This document shows, one piece after another, positions 1 through 9,851 of a stretch of DNA of 64,000 nt; the first letter of the stretch is position 1, and every line of letters starts with the position of its first letter. Under the pieces are notes generated by a model, which was not told the origin of the DNA, made no database searches, and worked only from the letters and a program-made list of their open reading frames with translations. Source of the stretch: Pegoplata infirma (lineage: Eukaryota; Arthropoda; Insecta; Diptera; Anthomyiidae); the NCBI GenBank assembly GCA_963921195.1, contig OY992539.1, forward strand, positions 38,531,754-38,595,753, given 5' to 3'. Both the position numbers and the translations under genes were made by a program.

Positions 1-100
1 GTTTCCCTTAGACTTAAAGAGTCTAATTGGTTCAAGTATCGTAACCTTGGATTACATAGTGCACAGACTATTTTTCGACCGGAAATACGAAGTTCGGATC

Positions 101-160
101 GAGCAGGGACCTCCTGCGATCTGGCAGGGACCTCCTGCCGATCTGGCAGGGACCTCCTGC
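101..160. repeat. Three tandem copies of a ~21-bp GC-rich unit
   Basis: The core CAGGGACCTCCTGC occurs three times head to tail (about 104-117, 125-138 and 147-160), joined by GATCTGG. It lies just upstream of a LINE relic and is much more GC-rich than its surroundings. Role unknown; a local slippage product is the simplest reading. Confidence 0.8.
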
Positions 161-183
161 GAACTCAATAAATATCTTAACAG

Positions 184-720
184 ATGGTTAGAAGAAATTG
201 CATGGTGTGGAAGCTGGTTTCACGAAAATGGAGGGAACTTGGTAGAAGTCGTATAATCAGAATTTTGTGGCCATCCTATGATGTAGAAGGGACAAAATTC
301 TTACTTTCACTCACGATAATAGAATGTCGTATGTTGACATTTTTAATAACGGTCTTGTCGGAAAACATGTAAAAAAACATGAATTTTATTATAGTATAGA
401 CCTTAAAAGTTTTAAGCAATTCGCAATGAAGTTCAATGCATTTTGTTTACGTCGATAGGAAAAATTTTGTGGTATCGCTCTGGCACCGCACAATTGAGCT
501 TATATCGATTCCAAGAGGAGAGATTTCGACAGTGGTTGCTGTAATTACTGGACACTGTTTTTAAGGAAAGCAAGCTGAGGTGTTAAATGTGCCACCAAAT
601 GACTTTTGCCGGAGTTTTATGGATGAGGAGGAGTTGAACACTATCGAATAGTTTATCTAACATTTCCCGCACTTTCTGGTCAGAGACTTGCTTCACTTAG
701 ATCTAGAGAGCTAAATGATA
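184..720 (+). pseudogene. LINE (non-LTR retrotransposon) C-terminal relic
   Basis: Two stretches resemble the region after the reverse transcriptase / RNase H of I-, LOA- or jockey-type LINEs. At 184-372 the reading gives LWPSYDVEGTKFLLSL, like the usual WPS-x-D-x-x-R-T-K-x-L-L-S-L block. At about 532-700 the reading gives VVAVITGHCF, a stop, then NDFCRSFMDEEELNTIE, like the ITGHC and cysteine-knuckle block (CRxCxxEEE) that ends such proteins. At least three in-frame stops and a frame break between the two pieces show it is dead. The clade is not resolved from this much sequence. It is a different LINE type from the relic immediately downstream. Confidence 0.6.
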
Positions 721-834
721 TTTTTGATTTGTTGGATGTCAAAATTAAATATGCAGTTTTATAGTTACACTCCCGTGCTATCACAAAGGACCTCAGAATC
801 TATATGTGCTGACAAAAAACGTTCGCAATTTGCG

Positions 835-1378
835 AAACTTGATGTTGATGCTAGAATTAACAAGGCAAGAGCGTCTTTTGGCATACTAGCTCCAGTATGG
901 CAAAGTAATAGAATTTGTCAAACCACTAAACTTAGAATTTTTGAGGCAAATGTCAAGTCTGTCTGGGTGTACAACCTGGAAAGTCACCAACAGCATCACA
1001 AAACGTCTGCAAACATTTGTCAACCGCTGCCTAAGAAGGATATTACGTGTCTTTTGGCCTCGGACAATATCGAATGCCGAGTTGTTACTAAAAGCAAAGC
1101 AAATGGATGTAGCAACTGAGATACGTAAACGGAAATGGCAGTGGATTGGACACACTCTCCGTCGAAATGATGATAATGTATCCAAGCAAGCTCTTAGATG
1201 GAACCCATTTCATCAAGATGGCAGAGAAAGCGGTATGCCGCGTATAACATGGAGACTTTCAACAGAATCCGAAATGAATCAACTGGGTGTATCTAGGAAC
1301 GAATTAAGGTCTATTTCTCAAAACCGAGTCAGATGGAGATCTGCAATTATTTGCGCCCTATGCTCCAGTGGGAGTTAG
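835..1378 (+). pseudogene. LINE reverse-transcriptase C-terminal relic
   Basis: The first frame (835-about 960) reads KLDVDARINKARASFGILAPVW and matches the post-RT thumb of the intact LINE at 34889-36304 (VDVANRIRKACVSFAMLNRIW). A frameshift near 950-960 moves the match into the frame ending at 1378. That frame has QTFVNRCLRRILRVFWPR, EIRKRKWQWIGHTLRR and ends ALCSSGS-stop, the usual carboxyl end of this LINE type. The palm with its YADD motif is missing, so only the last ~180 codons survive. The foldback element at 1391 begins almost at the stop codon. Confidence 0.8.
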
Positions 1379-1390
1379 AGGAACATATAT

Positions 1391-2503
1391 ATTAGAGTGT
1401 CCCTTATTTTGGAAATGTTGGAAATCTTGAGACGGTACCCGCTCATTTTTTTCCTTTTGACTTAAAAATAACTCAGGAAAAATTTTACGCCCCTAGGACC
1501 ACGCCTTCCCTACGCGACGGGGCATTAAAGAGCGGGGCCTAAAAAATCATTTTTCCATACAAACCAAAAAAATTTTTTTTTGATTTTTAATTTTTTTGTT
1601 ATTAATTATTATATTACTTGGTTTGCTTATTCACGACAAAAAATTTGATTTTGGAGGGATAAGTCTTTCAGCGCTAAAAAATTTTTCGCAAAAAAAAAAT
1701 TTGGGCGGCCGGGGTCCTACAGTAAAAAATTTTTAAAAAATATTTTTTTTTAGTTTTGACCAGCAACGGTTTTAGCTGCTATGTTGCTTTAAATGATATA
1801 TATTCCAAAAAAAAATTATTCATATCTGTGACATCTTTATCTTTTTCGAAAAAAAAAATTTTGAGCCGTAGGAATCCTACGGTAAAAAATTTTTAAAAAA
1901 TATTTTTTTTTAGTTTTGAAAAGCAATGGTTTTAGTTTTTATGTTGTTTTTAATGATATATATTCCAAAAAAAATATTATTCATATTTGTGACATTTTTA
2001 TCGTGTATCGAAAAAAATCATCAATGCATTTTTTACCCTTTTTTAGAACACGATTAAGATGTCACAGATACAAAAAATATTTTTTTATGAATATATATCA
2101 TTTAAAGCAACATAGCAGCTAAAACCGTTGCTGGTCAAAACTAAAAAAAAATATTTTTTAAAAATTTTTTACTGTAGGACCCCGGCGGCTCAAAATTTTT
2201 TTTTGCGAAAAATTTTTTAGCGCTGAAAGACTTATCCCACCAAAATCAAATTTTTTGTTGTGAATAAGCAAACCAAGTAATATAATAAATAATAACAAAA
2301 AAATTAAAAATCAAAAAAAAAATTTTTTGGTTTGTATGGAAAAATGATTTTTTAGGCCCCGCTCTTTAAGGGCCCGTCGCGTAGGGAAGGCGTGGTCCTA
2401 GGGGCGTAAAATTTTTCCTGAGTTATTTTTAAGTCAAAAGGAAAAAAATGAGCGGGTACCGTCTCAAGATTTCCAACATTTCCAAAATAAGGGACACTCT
2501 AAT
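1391..2503. mobile_element. Foldback/MITE element, 1.1 kb with ~440-bp inverted arms
   Basis: The termini are ATTAGAGTGTCCCTTATTTT and its complement. The left arm (1391 to about 1833) and right arm (about 2058 to 2503) are almost identical inverted copies, including an unusually GC-rich block (CGCCCCTAGGACCACGCC). The middle repeats part of the arm once more. There is no coding potential. Flanks are TA-rich on both sides, compatible with a TA target but not proving it. The very high arm identity suggests a recent insertion or gene conversion. Confidence 0.85.
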
Positions 2504-2680
2504 ATATATATATAATTTGTGAATTGCAGAATCTCAAGTAATTTTTGTTATTAGTTTTTTCTCAATTCATCCTCGCATAAATTTCTGAATTCTTTATTTC
2601 ATGTTAACTCCACACTTATGTTGATTGTATATTTGTAAAGATTTGTTGATTTAGAATTCTATTTTTTTTTATTTCCCACA

Positions 2681-2925
2681 CACAGAAAACAAATTTGCTG
2701 ATTTCCAACTGAAATTCAGTTGTTGCAACAAAAAATCGGTGAATGCATTTGAATTAAGGTTGAAACAACTAAATATCGGTAGTTACAACAAAATGTTGTT
2801 ATTACAACTGTCTTTTAATTGAAACAACTATAAAATTCGTTAGCCACATCAAAATGTAGTAGCAGCAACCGAATTTTGAGTTAATACAACTGAAAAATTC
2901 AGTTGGAAATTTATTTTTCTCTGTG
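2681..2925. mobile_element. Small MITE, ~245 bp
   Basis: Termini CACAGAAAAC and TTTTTCTCTGTG are inverted. Subterminal TTCCAACTGAA / TTCAGTTGGAA also pair. The interior is a string of CAACT/GTTGT motifs in both orientations. Noncoding. It belongs to the same broad CAC...AAAA-terminus style as other short elements in the window. Confidence 0.65.
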
Positions 2926-3432
2926 CAGTACTTCAAATAATTTTGTGCAAGTTTTACATTTAAGTACGAGTAGTTTGCATGTGTTATGGTTTTTCTATTT
3001 TTGATGATGATGCATCACACAAAAAATATATGTTGTATATAAAAAATGCATGTTATTACCTGGCATTAAATTCGTTTATTTGATGCAAATACTATTTTAT
3101 ATTTGTGCTAGTTTTCTGTGTTTTTGGCTCGTAAATTCTTTTAGCACTGTGTGTTTTATTTTTTTATTGAAATCGTTGTATCATTTGTTAGTCAATCAAC
3201 AATTTTTTTTATTTGTATATCCTTGATTTGAGAGAATTGGGCACAGATTTTAGTTTGTTAAATTGTTTGTAATATTTTGAGAACTAAGAGGACTTAACAG
3301 TTCTCTGGGATTCATATGAGGTTAATTTCGAAAAACTTCTTCGTTTAAAGATGTGTTAAGGTACGTTTATTTCAAGTAGTAAACCTCTCCATTTTTTGGC
3401 AATCAAAAGATAATGCTTTGATTATACCACTA
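2926..3432. other. AT-rich spacer, nothing recognised
   Basis: No open frame of interest, no RNA-gene boxes and no clear repeat boundary. Confidence 0.5.
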
Positions 3433-4035
3433 ACAAGGGAAGTCTCCCTAGTGTCACCCGCGGATCTTTATGGAATTGGTTTTATTTTGTAGAGCAGAAA
3501 AAATAAAGGGACACGTATTTTTTTATAGCGGCCCAAATTCATATTTAGGGGGTAAAAAGGAGGGGGGCAGACAAGGCCATTTTTCAGTTTTTTTCGTTTA
3601 TCTCCTATATTATGCAAAGAAACCTAGTCATGTTACATACCAAATGAAAGGTCTTTGGAAAACCTATCTACGTGTGCTAAGCACGTGTCCAAACATGTAC
3701 AATTGACATACGTCATATTGAGTAAAATACCAAAATTTTAGGACATTTTTGTTAATAAGTCGAAAAATATTAACTTCTTTGGCCCGTTGTTAGCACCGCG
3801 AGATAGGTATTTAATACCTTTAATCTGATACCACAAATACCTATATTAATTTTGTTTAAATAGGCGTAAATCGTAAAAAACTGAAAAAGGTCAATTTTCC
3901 CCCATACAAATCGACCCCCCCTAAAAATGAGTTTGGGCCGCTATAAAAAAATACGTGTCGAATTAATTTTCGTTCTTAACAACATATCCAAATTTCGTGA
4001 AGATCGGAGGGTGACACCAGGGAGACTTCCCTTGT
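3433..4035. mobile_element. Palindromic MITE with ACAAGGGAAGTCTCCCT termini
   Basis: Left end ACAAGGGAAGTCTCCCT pairs with AGGGAGACTTCCCTTGT at the right end. GTGTCACCC / GGGTGACAC follow inside, and GCGGCCCAAATTC / GAGTTTGGGCCGC pair deeper in, so the arms are at least 100 bp. An open frame at 3470-3706 lies within the arm and is not considered a gene. Confidence 0.75.
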
Positions 4036-4612
4036 AAGTCAAAGGATTTTTTCCCCCTAAATAAGCAGAAAATCACACTATGTATCAATTTTTTCTTTGC
4101 CCCTAAAAGTATGCAATTATTTTTTTCACGAAACATTGATCGATAACCAGTTTGACTCATTGTCTGTGGTACCCGCTCAATTGGCGTTGATTAAAAAACC
4201 CTTTTAAAATTTCAGTGAAACTGAACTGAAATTCAAAAAAGCCAAGATGAAGTTCAGAAAATCCTTATTAAAGTTCTGAAAATTTAAATTTTAAACTGCA
4301 TTTGAGTTTTTTAAATATCAACAGGAAAAAGTTTAGGGCAGCTAATTTTCTTCCCTGCATACCCTTTTAGCTACCATTTAATAGTTGTATGTTAAATGTT
4401 TATGTGTTCGTATGTAGATTTAATGTTAACAGCGCATAAAAGTATGCTCTACAAAAATGTAACATATAAATCTCATAAAGGAAATGAGTTTTAAAATTGT
4501 TCTTTTTGTTCAATTCAAATGACAAATATTTTAGATGATGTTTATAGTGATCTTAAAAAAATTATAAATCAAATTTATGTCAGTCAAAATTAAAAAATCA
4601 AAAAATAACACA
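4036..4612. other. AT-rich spacer, nothing recognised
   Basis: Contains short direct repeats such as CTGAACTGAAATTC / AAGTTCAGAAAATCC but no element ends or coding signal. Confidence 0.5.
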
Positions 4613-4701
4613 TATGAGGCATTCCACACCCAAATGTCCCACTACAGAAAAACATGTATTCCGTAAATTTCTGAAAAGGTTGTTTGGATAGCCCTATATA
4701 A

Positions 4702-4866
4702 GTTAGGTTAGGTTAGGTTAGGTTAGGTTAGGTTAGGTTAGGTTAGGTTAGGTTAGGTTAGGTTAGGTTAGGTTAGGTTAGGTTAGGTTAGGTTAGGTTA
4801 GGTTAGGTTAGGTTAGGTTAGGTTAGGTTAGGTTAGGTTAGGTTAGGTTAGGTTAGGTTAGGTTAG
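4702..4866. repeat. (GGTTA)n array, 32 full units
   Basis: An uninterrupted pentanucleotide array of TTAGG/CCTAA phase from 4706 to 4865, plus a partial unit on the left. It abuts the 3' side of the minus-strand LINE at 4867. TTAGG is the ancestral insect telomere repeat, which true flies have lost (known). Here it sits inside another element and is best read as a LINE 3' tail or a microsatellite seeded by it (inference). Confidence 0.95.
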
Positions 4867-4930
4867 AGGTGGCGGAGTCAAAGACTCCTCACATAGACCG
4901 GATGGTCCATAGCGAAACCACAATAATTCC

Positions 4931-6172
4931 TCAGCGACGCTGATAGAACGCATTTGTCCTCATCGCGAATTGTACTATTTGCCTTAGGTCGACATTCGAA
5001 ACCGTTTCCAAGCTTTCGAAGTCATGTCTGCCTAAAATGTGCAGTCGGGTTCTGGCCAAAGCAGGACATTGACAAAGAATATGTTCGACCGTTTCTTCAG
5101 TGTTAGGTTCATCGCACCTTCTACAGCTTGCATCAGAAATAAGTCCCATCTTCTTTCTATGATAACCTATTAGGCAGTGCCCGGTGATCACTCCAGTAAG
5201 TACACGGCAGTTCCACCTAGTGAGTGAGAGTAAGTACTCGGTTTTTCTTAGATTGTAGCATGCCCACAATCTTTTACTTATCGCACTTGTTGTTAGCTCT
5301 CTCCACTATTAGCCATTGCAGTGTTTTGAATGTCGCGTAGCGATCTGAAGTACTGGATTGGTGGATCAATATGCACAGAAATACCAATACCATCAGCACC
5401 TTGTTTCGCGAGCTCGTCCGCTCTCTCGTTTCCTTGAATACCTATGTGACCTGGTACCCATATTAGTATCACCTTGTTCATACTCCCTAAACTTTGTAAG
5501 TTCTCGAAGCATTCGAAAACTACTTTCGACTTGATGTAAAAGCTTCTAAGAGCTGCTTGGCTGTCAACGTAAATGTTAAATTCTCTGTTTGTCTCATCAC
5601 CGAACTGTAAAGCCGCCCTGCTTATGGCAACTTTTTCGGCCTGGAAAATGCTAGAGTCCAATGGAAGGATAAAAGTCTTCTCTAAATCTCGCAAACTCGT
5701 TGAAAAACCTTCACCGACTTCCATGGATTGTTTGGAGCCATCTGTGAATATGTTAATAGCGTTCATTGGGGGGTTTTTGCCAGTTTGACCAAAATTCTCG
5801 TAAAATTCTCTCGTATTTCCGATCGAAAAAAGGTTTGGGCGCTCTGTAATCGGTGGCAATATCATTTAAATTGTCCATGTTACTGTGTCCAAAATTGCGT
5901 TGCCTGAATAAATTTGACTCTTTGAGACGAAGGCAGGACTTATAAGCCTCCCCTTTGCAAAGATGTCAATTGGTATCAGATGCAGTAGCGTATCAATAGA
6001 TTCAGCTGATGTTGTTCTCAGAGCGCCTGTGATGCATAAACCCATGAGACGTTGAATTCTCTATAATTTTAAGTGCGTCACATTACGCTCCAGTGCGTTA
6101 TACCAGACCATAAGTAAGATTGGTCTTACTACAGAAGTATAAATCCAGTAAGTGATCCTTGGTTCCAGTTTC
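4931..6172 (-). pseudogene. LINE ORF2 fragment: end of RT region, RNase H and cysteine knuckle
   Basis: Read on the minus strand from 6172. An end-of-RT block includes YWIYTSVVRPILL and TGALRTTSAESIDTLLHL. After an in-frame stop at 5866-5868 comes an RNase H domain (5865-5293). It shows NIFTDGSK (Asp42 of that frame), QAEKVA (Glu77), IYVDSQAAL (Asp101) and VPGHIGIQGNERADELAK (His140, Asp150), so the catalytic set is complete. A one-frame shift near 5290 leads to LWACYNLRKTEYLLSLTRW, VITGHC and a CRRCDEPNTEETVEHILCQCP knuckle ending at 4931. There is another in-frame stop at 6061-6063. The element is 5'-truncated and dead. An RNase H next to this C-terminus fits I/LOA/R1-type LINEs; the clade is not settled. 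Confidence 0.88.
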
Positions 6173-6581
6173 CAAAAAAAAAAAAATTAATCGATAGCCC
6201 ATACAATACTATATAAGAATGTAAATTTTTGAGATTGTGGTGCATTGCTTTTTAATGTGATAAAAATTTAATCATGGCAACACACCACAAATTTTACCAT
6301 TTTTCCAATATTTGACCACGCCACCTAAGACCAGTTTTTGAAAAATTGAAAAACCAAAAACGCAATTTTCTAAGTTCCATATAGGGTTATCCATACAACA
6401 TATTCAGAAGTTTAGAGTACACATGTTTTTTTTCGCTGGACATTTGGTGTGGAATGCCTCATATGGAGGATGACGATTTTTTATGGGGTTAAATCTGAAG
6501 TTGTAAAAATTTAATTGTGATAAAAATATTGAAATCTTTTCTATAAAGTCCACCGGCTGCAGAGAGCATTTTTTATTTAAA

Positions 6582-7476
6582 AACAAGTAAAAAAGTTAAA
6601 TTCGGCCTTGCCGAATGTAGTGATACCCTTCACAATTTCAGAAAGATTATTGCAAACAACTTTATTTAAATGGAAATTACTTTTGAAAAAAAAAAAAAAT
6701 TGAAAAAAATTTCCGCGAAAAAAAATTTTGATAAAAAAAAAATCCGCGATTTTTTTTTTTTGTCAAAAAATATGTTCGTACTTGCTTAAATACCATTTGG
6801 TGTCCAATTATGTTCACATATGTCAACCAGAAGCCGAATTAAAGCATTTTGTATTTTTAGGTTATGTTGAATGTACTGAAATTTTTGAGGTGTGCTTACA
6901 TTTTCGTTCATAACTTTTGAACCGCTAAACCGATATCGCTCAAATGCAATACCAAACTTCTCGGGAGAACTTCCAATAGATATGTTAAGTTTCAGTCATC
7001 TCTGTGCAATATTTTGTCCGCGAGAGCATTTTCAACAGACAGACAGACGGACAGACGGACAGACGGACATCGCTAGAATGTCTTAAAATCGATCGGGCAT
7101 CATGAATATATCGCTCCTTTACTTGTATAGTGTCATAACTCAAAAAATGCGTTTTTTGAGTTAATGATGCAGAATTATTCGTTATATCGTGCTTTATATT
7201 GTGTCAAAAATTCGTATTAATATCTCTTAAACTCACCGTTTGAGAAGAGTACACGCCATTATTACATTTTCTATGTACCGGCCTTTTTCATTTAAAAACC
7301 AGTTTCAATAGTAAACTTTAAACGTGTTTTATGCAAAATCAAATATTTTGAGTTATGACACTATACAAGTAAAGGAGCGATATATACTTTATGGGGTCCC
7401 AGACCGATATTTCGACGAGTTACAAACGGAATGACAAACTTATATATACCCTTTATCACTAAGTGGAGGGTATAAA
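6582..7476. mobile_element. Mini-me-like interspersed repeat, copy 1
   Basis: One end is ACAAGTAAAAAAGTTAAATT followed by the hairpin TTCGGCCTTGCCGAA. The other end is GGGTATAAAA preceded by TATACCCTTTATCACTAAG. Between them lie the (GACR)n run at about 7036-7069 and the block ATGGGGTCCCAGACCGATAT. The same ends recur in eight or more places in the window. Naming it mini-me rests on the GTCY microsatellite typical of those dipteran repeats (known) and is tentative. Confidence 0.75.
7111..7380. mobile_element. TA-flanked MITE, TCGCTCC ends (270 bp)
   Basis: Terminal inverted repeats TCGCTCCTTTACTTGTATAG and complement run at least 34 bp. TA occurs on both sides, and the host mini-me sequence (GAATATATATACTTT in other copies) is restored if the element is removed. 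A related copy in the opposite orientation lies at 21540-22283. Confidence 0.88.
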
Positions 7477-8135
7477 AATAAGTGCTGAAACTTTTAATTT
7501 TGTCTTAAATTGATTCAAGTTATAGGTTATCTCAAAAATTTGCTGTTTTCTCGTTTTTTTGTAAAATTTGCAAATTTCTAACTTACTTAACTTGCAAAAA
7601 TTTAAGTACATAAACTTTAGGTACTAAATTTAACGATAATTTTTTTATATACACCACAAATGTATGAATGTGTTGATATTAATCTAACAATACAAACAGA
7701 TTTGAAAGTATGAGAGTGAAATTAAACTTTGCTGCTTTAGGGCCCCCGGGAGTCGTTAAACTTAACAGCCTAAGCGTCAAAAAATCTTTGATTTCTATTG
7801 TGGAATGCAAAGCACTTGTAGCATTTGTCAGACCAAGACGAATTAAAATGCTAGGAAGGCTGGTAACTGGTAGCCTTAACATATTATGACATAAAACATT
7901 TGGAAATGTTACAAAATAACAAAAAAAAAAAAAACCAACGAAACTTTTGATATGTAATAAAACATTTTTGGCATTTTTGTTTATGGTGGCTGCAATCAGC
8001 CAGCCATATAGAATTGAAAATACAACACACTTTCATATATTAAACAGCACAACCCAGCAAAAGTTTGGGACGGTAAAGCGAAATAGAAAATTGGAATGTA
8101 AGCGATTTATCATTTTTTTTTACACACAATTGTAT
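7477..8135. other. Unrecognised spacer
   Basis: Mostly AT-rich. A short patch of higher complexity (about 7690-7880) is open on the minus strand for 67 codons, but no family is recognised and there is no splice or promoter support. Confidence 0.4.
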
Positions 8136-8330
8136 TGTTATCGATAACACACATTAAAAAAAAATCAACAACCAACAATAAGAAGAAATTTTCTTTAGAA
8201 AATTGTGAAAAGTTATGGAGCTATCAATAACACACACAATTTTCTATAGAAAATTTTGTATGATATCGAGAACATACAAAATTGTTCATAGAAAATTATG
8301 TATAGTTATCGATAACACACAAAACTTTTT
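8136..8330. repeat. Three or four degenerate monomers of the TATCGATA satellite
   Basis: TTATCGATAACACAC, AATTTTCTATAGAAAATT and repeats of both match the 49-bp satellite that forms the large array at 34.5-38.7 kb. Further single monomers occur near 9562 and 13275, so the unit is dispersed as well as tandem. Confidence 0.8.
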
Positions 8331-8577
8331 AAAAAAATTGTGACTTTTCTGATAAAATCAGCAGATTTTTCTTAAGTCTCGACAGATCTTTTTGCTGATT
8401 CCACGTAGATAATTATGACAGATATTTAACAAACCGCGTTAGCTAAAATCAGCAGATTTTTTATATGGCTCAAATTGGTGTATTTTCAGCATCTTTTTCT
8501 GCTGATTGGACAGGGAATTTTTTTAAGTGTATTCCCTGAGAATGCTTCATGAAAAGTGTCGAAGTATTGGAAATAAA
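8331..8577. other. Short spacer with AAATCAGCAGATTTTT repeats
   Basis: AAATCAGCAGATTTTT appears at about 8353 and 8450, with related TGCTGATT words between them. Possibly a decayed small MITE; boundaries are unclear. Confidence 0.4.
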
Positions 8578-9496
8578 TAGGGCAAGTACTTTCATTAAAA
8601 AGGCATGTTTTTACTCAGCATTGTAAACATAACTTAAATTAAATATCTATCCGAATCAAAAAATTTGCAGTAAAATGGCATCGATTTGTAGTTGAATATT
8701 TTTGCATATTTTGGTATAAATGCATATTTTTGCATATTTTCATAACAATTGGATTTTTTTTTAAAACTTCAACAATATTTTTTCAAAACTTCCTTAGAAA
8801 AATACAAAATCTATCCCCTATTTCTTATAGAAAAAGAAATTTAGTTATAGAAATCATATTCTGAGGTATTTCTTATAGAAAATTGTTTCTGAAAGTATAA
8901 TTTTTTGATTCTGAGAAATGTTTCCGATTTAAAATGCTTCTGTTCTGAGACATTTTACTAATCGTAAAGAAAAAAATGTTTTCGAATTAAGAATTTTTCG
9001 ACAGGAAAATTGATTTTTTTATATTTCGCTTAGAGTCAGGGTGAGGTCTTTTGCCATTGAGTTAATTTTTTGACTTGAAAATCGGAAAATTTTTAAAAAT
9101 CTGAAAAAAATATTTTCAAAATAAATATTTTTTTTTAGAAAAAAAAAATGTTAAAAAATTACTTGTTTTAGAAAAATGTTCTACTTAACATTTTTTTTTA
9201 TAATTTTTTTTACTCCAGAAATATTTATTGAGTCAAAGAAAAAAAACTTCTCAAGTAAATTTGTTCAAATAAAATATTTTTATCGCAAAATGTGTCTATA
9301 AAAAAATACTTTACTAATTAAAAATTGTGTAAGACTTGTCGAGGGCCTAAAAGTTTTTGACAAATCATTATTTATGTTGACAAACCTATTTGTTTAGTAA
9401 AAAAATTATTTTCAAATGCATATTTTTGAAGTTTTTAGTGCATATTTTTAGTCGCATATTATAGGCACATATATATGCATGAAAGTACTTGCCCTA
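8578..9496. mobile_element. hAT-type MITE with perfect 8-bp target duplication
   Basis: Ends are TAGGGCAAGTACTTTCAT and ATGAAAGTACTTGCCCTA. They are flanked by GAAATAAA at 8570-8577 and 9497-9504. An 8-bp duplication and a TAGGG-type end are characteristic of hAT elements (known). The interior carries TGCATATTTT words. A relative lies at 38711-39238. Confidence 0.9.
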
Positions 9497-9851
9497 GAAA
9501 TAAATAAAGAAGAATTTTAATTAAAGAAAATCGAGGCCTCGACCTCAAACAATTTTTTTTCTTAGTTATCGATAATATTCGTTTTTTATTTTTGCGATTT
9601 CGATTTTGAAGATTTTTACAATTTGTTTTTTTTTTAGAGGATGGTTTAGTTCTTCAAGGGGGAACTTTTCCCCCTAATCCCATTTTGCCTATGTTCGAAC
9701 ATAACCAGCCAAACACCATAAGACATATTGGTACCAAACTTCAAGGGTCTAGCTCTTTTATTTTATTTACTGTATAGTGTCTTCAACTGACGGACAGACA
9801 GACGGACGGACAGACGGACACCTTAGAATCGATCTCTGATCAATAATATAT

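Larger units (their letters stand above)
4613..6463. mobile_element. Palindromic element with TATGAGGCATTCCACACC ends, split by a LINE
   Basis: The left end (4613-about 4700) and right end (about 6185-6463) are inverted copies of the element seen uninterrupted at 43752-44840. Here the LINE 4931-6172 and its GGTTA tail replace the inner part of the left arm, so the LINE is the younger insertion and was accompanied by a deletion. The two arms share AGCCCTATAT / ATATAGGGTT. TA-type flanks are likely. Confidence 0.75.

Noticed and set aside
4702..4866. A true chromosome end (TTAGG telomere)
   Set aside because: The array is internal, 160 bp long, adjoins a LINE 3' end and lies within another element. 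Diptera lack TTAGG telomeres.
7679..7882. Host exon on the minus strand (67 codons)
   Set aside because: Composition is somewhat more balanced, but no recognised family, no splice sites and no neighbour exon were found.
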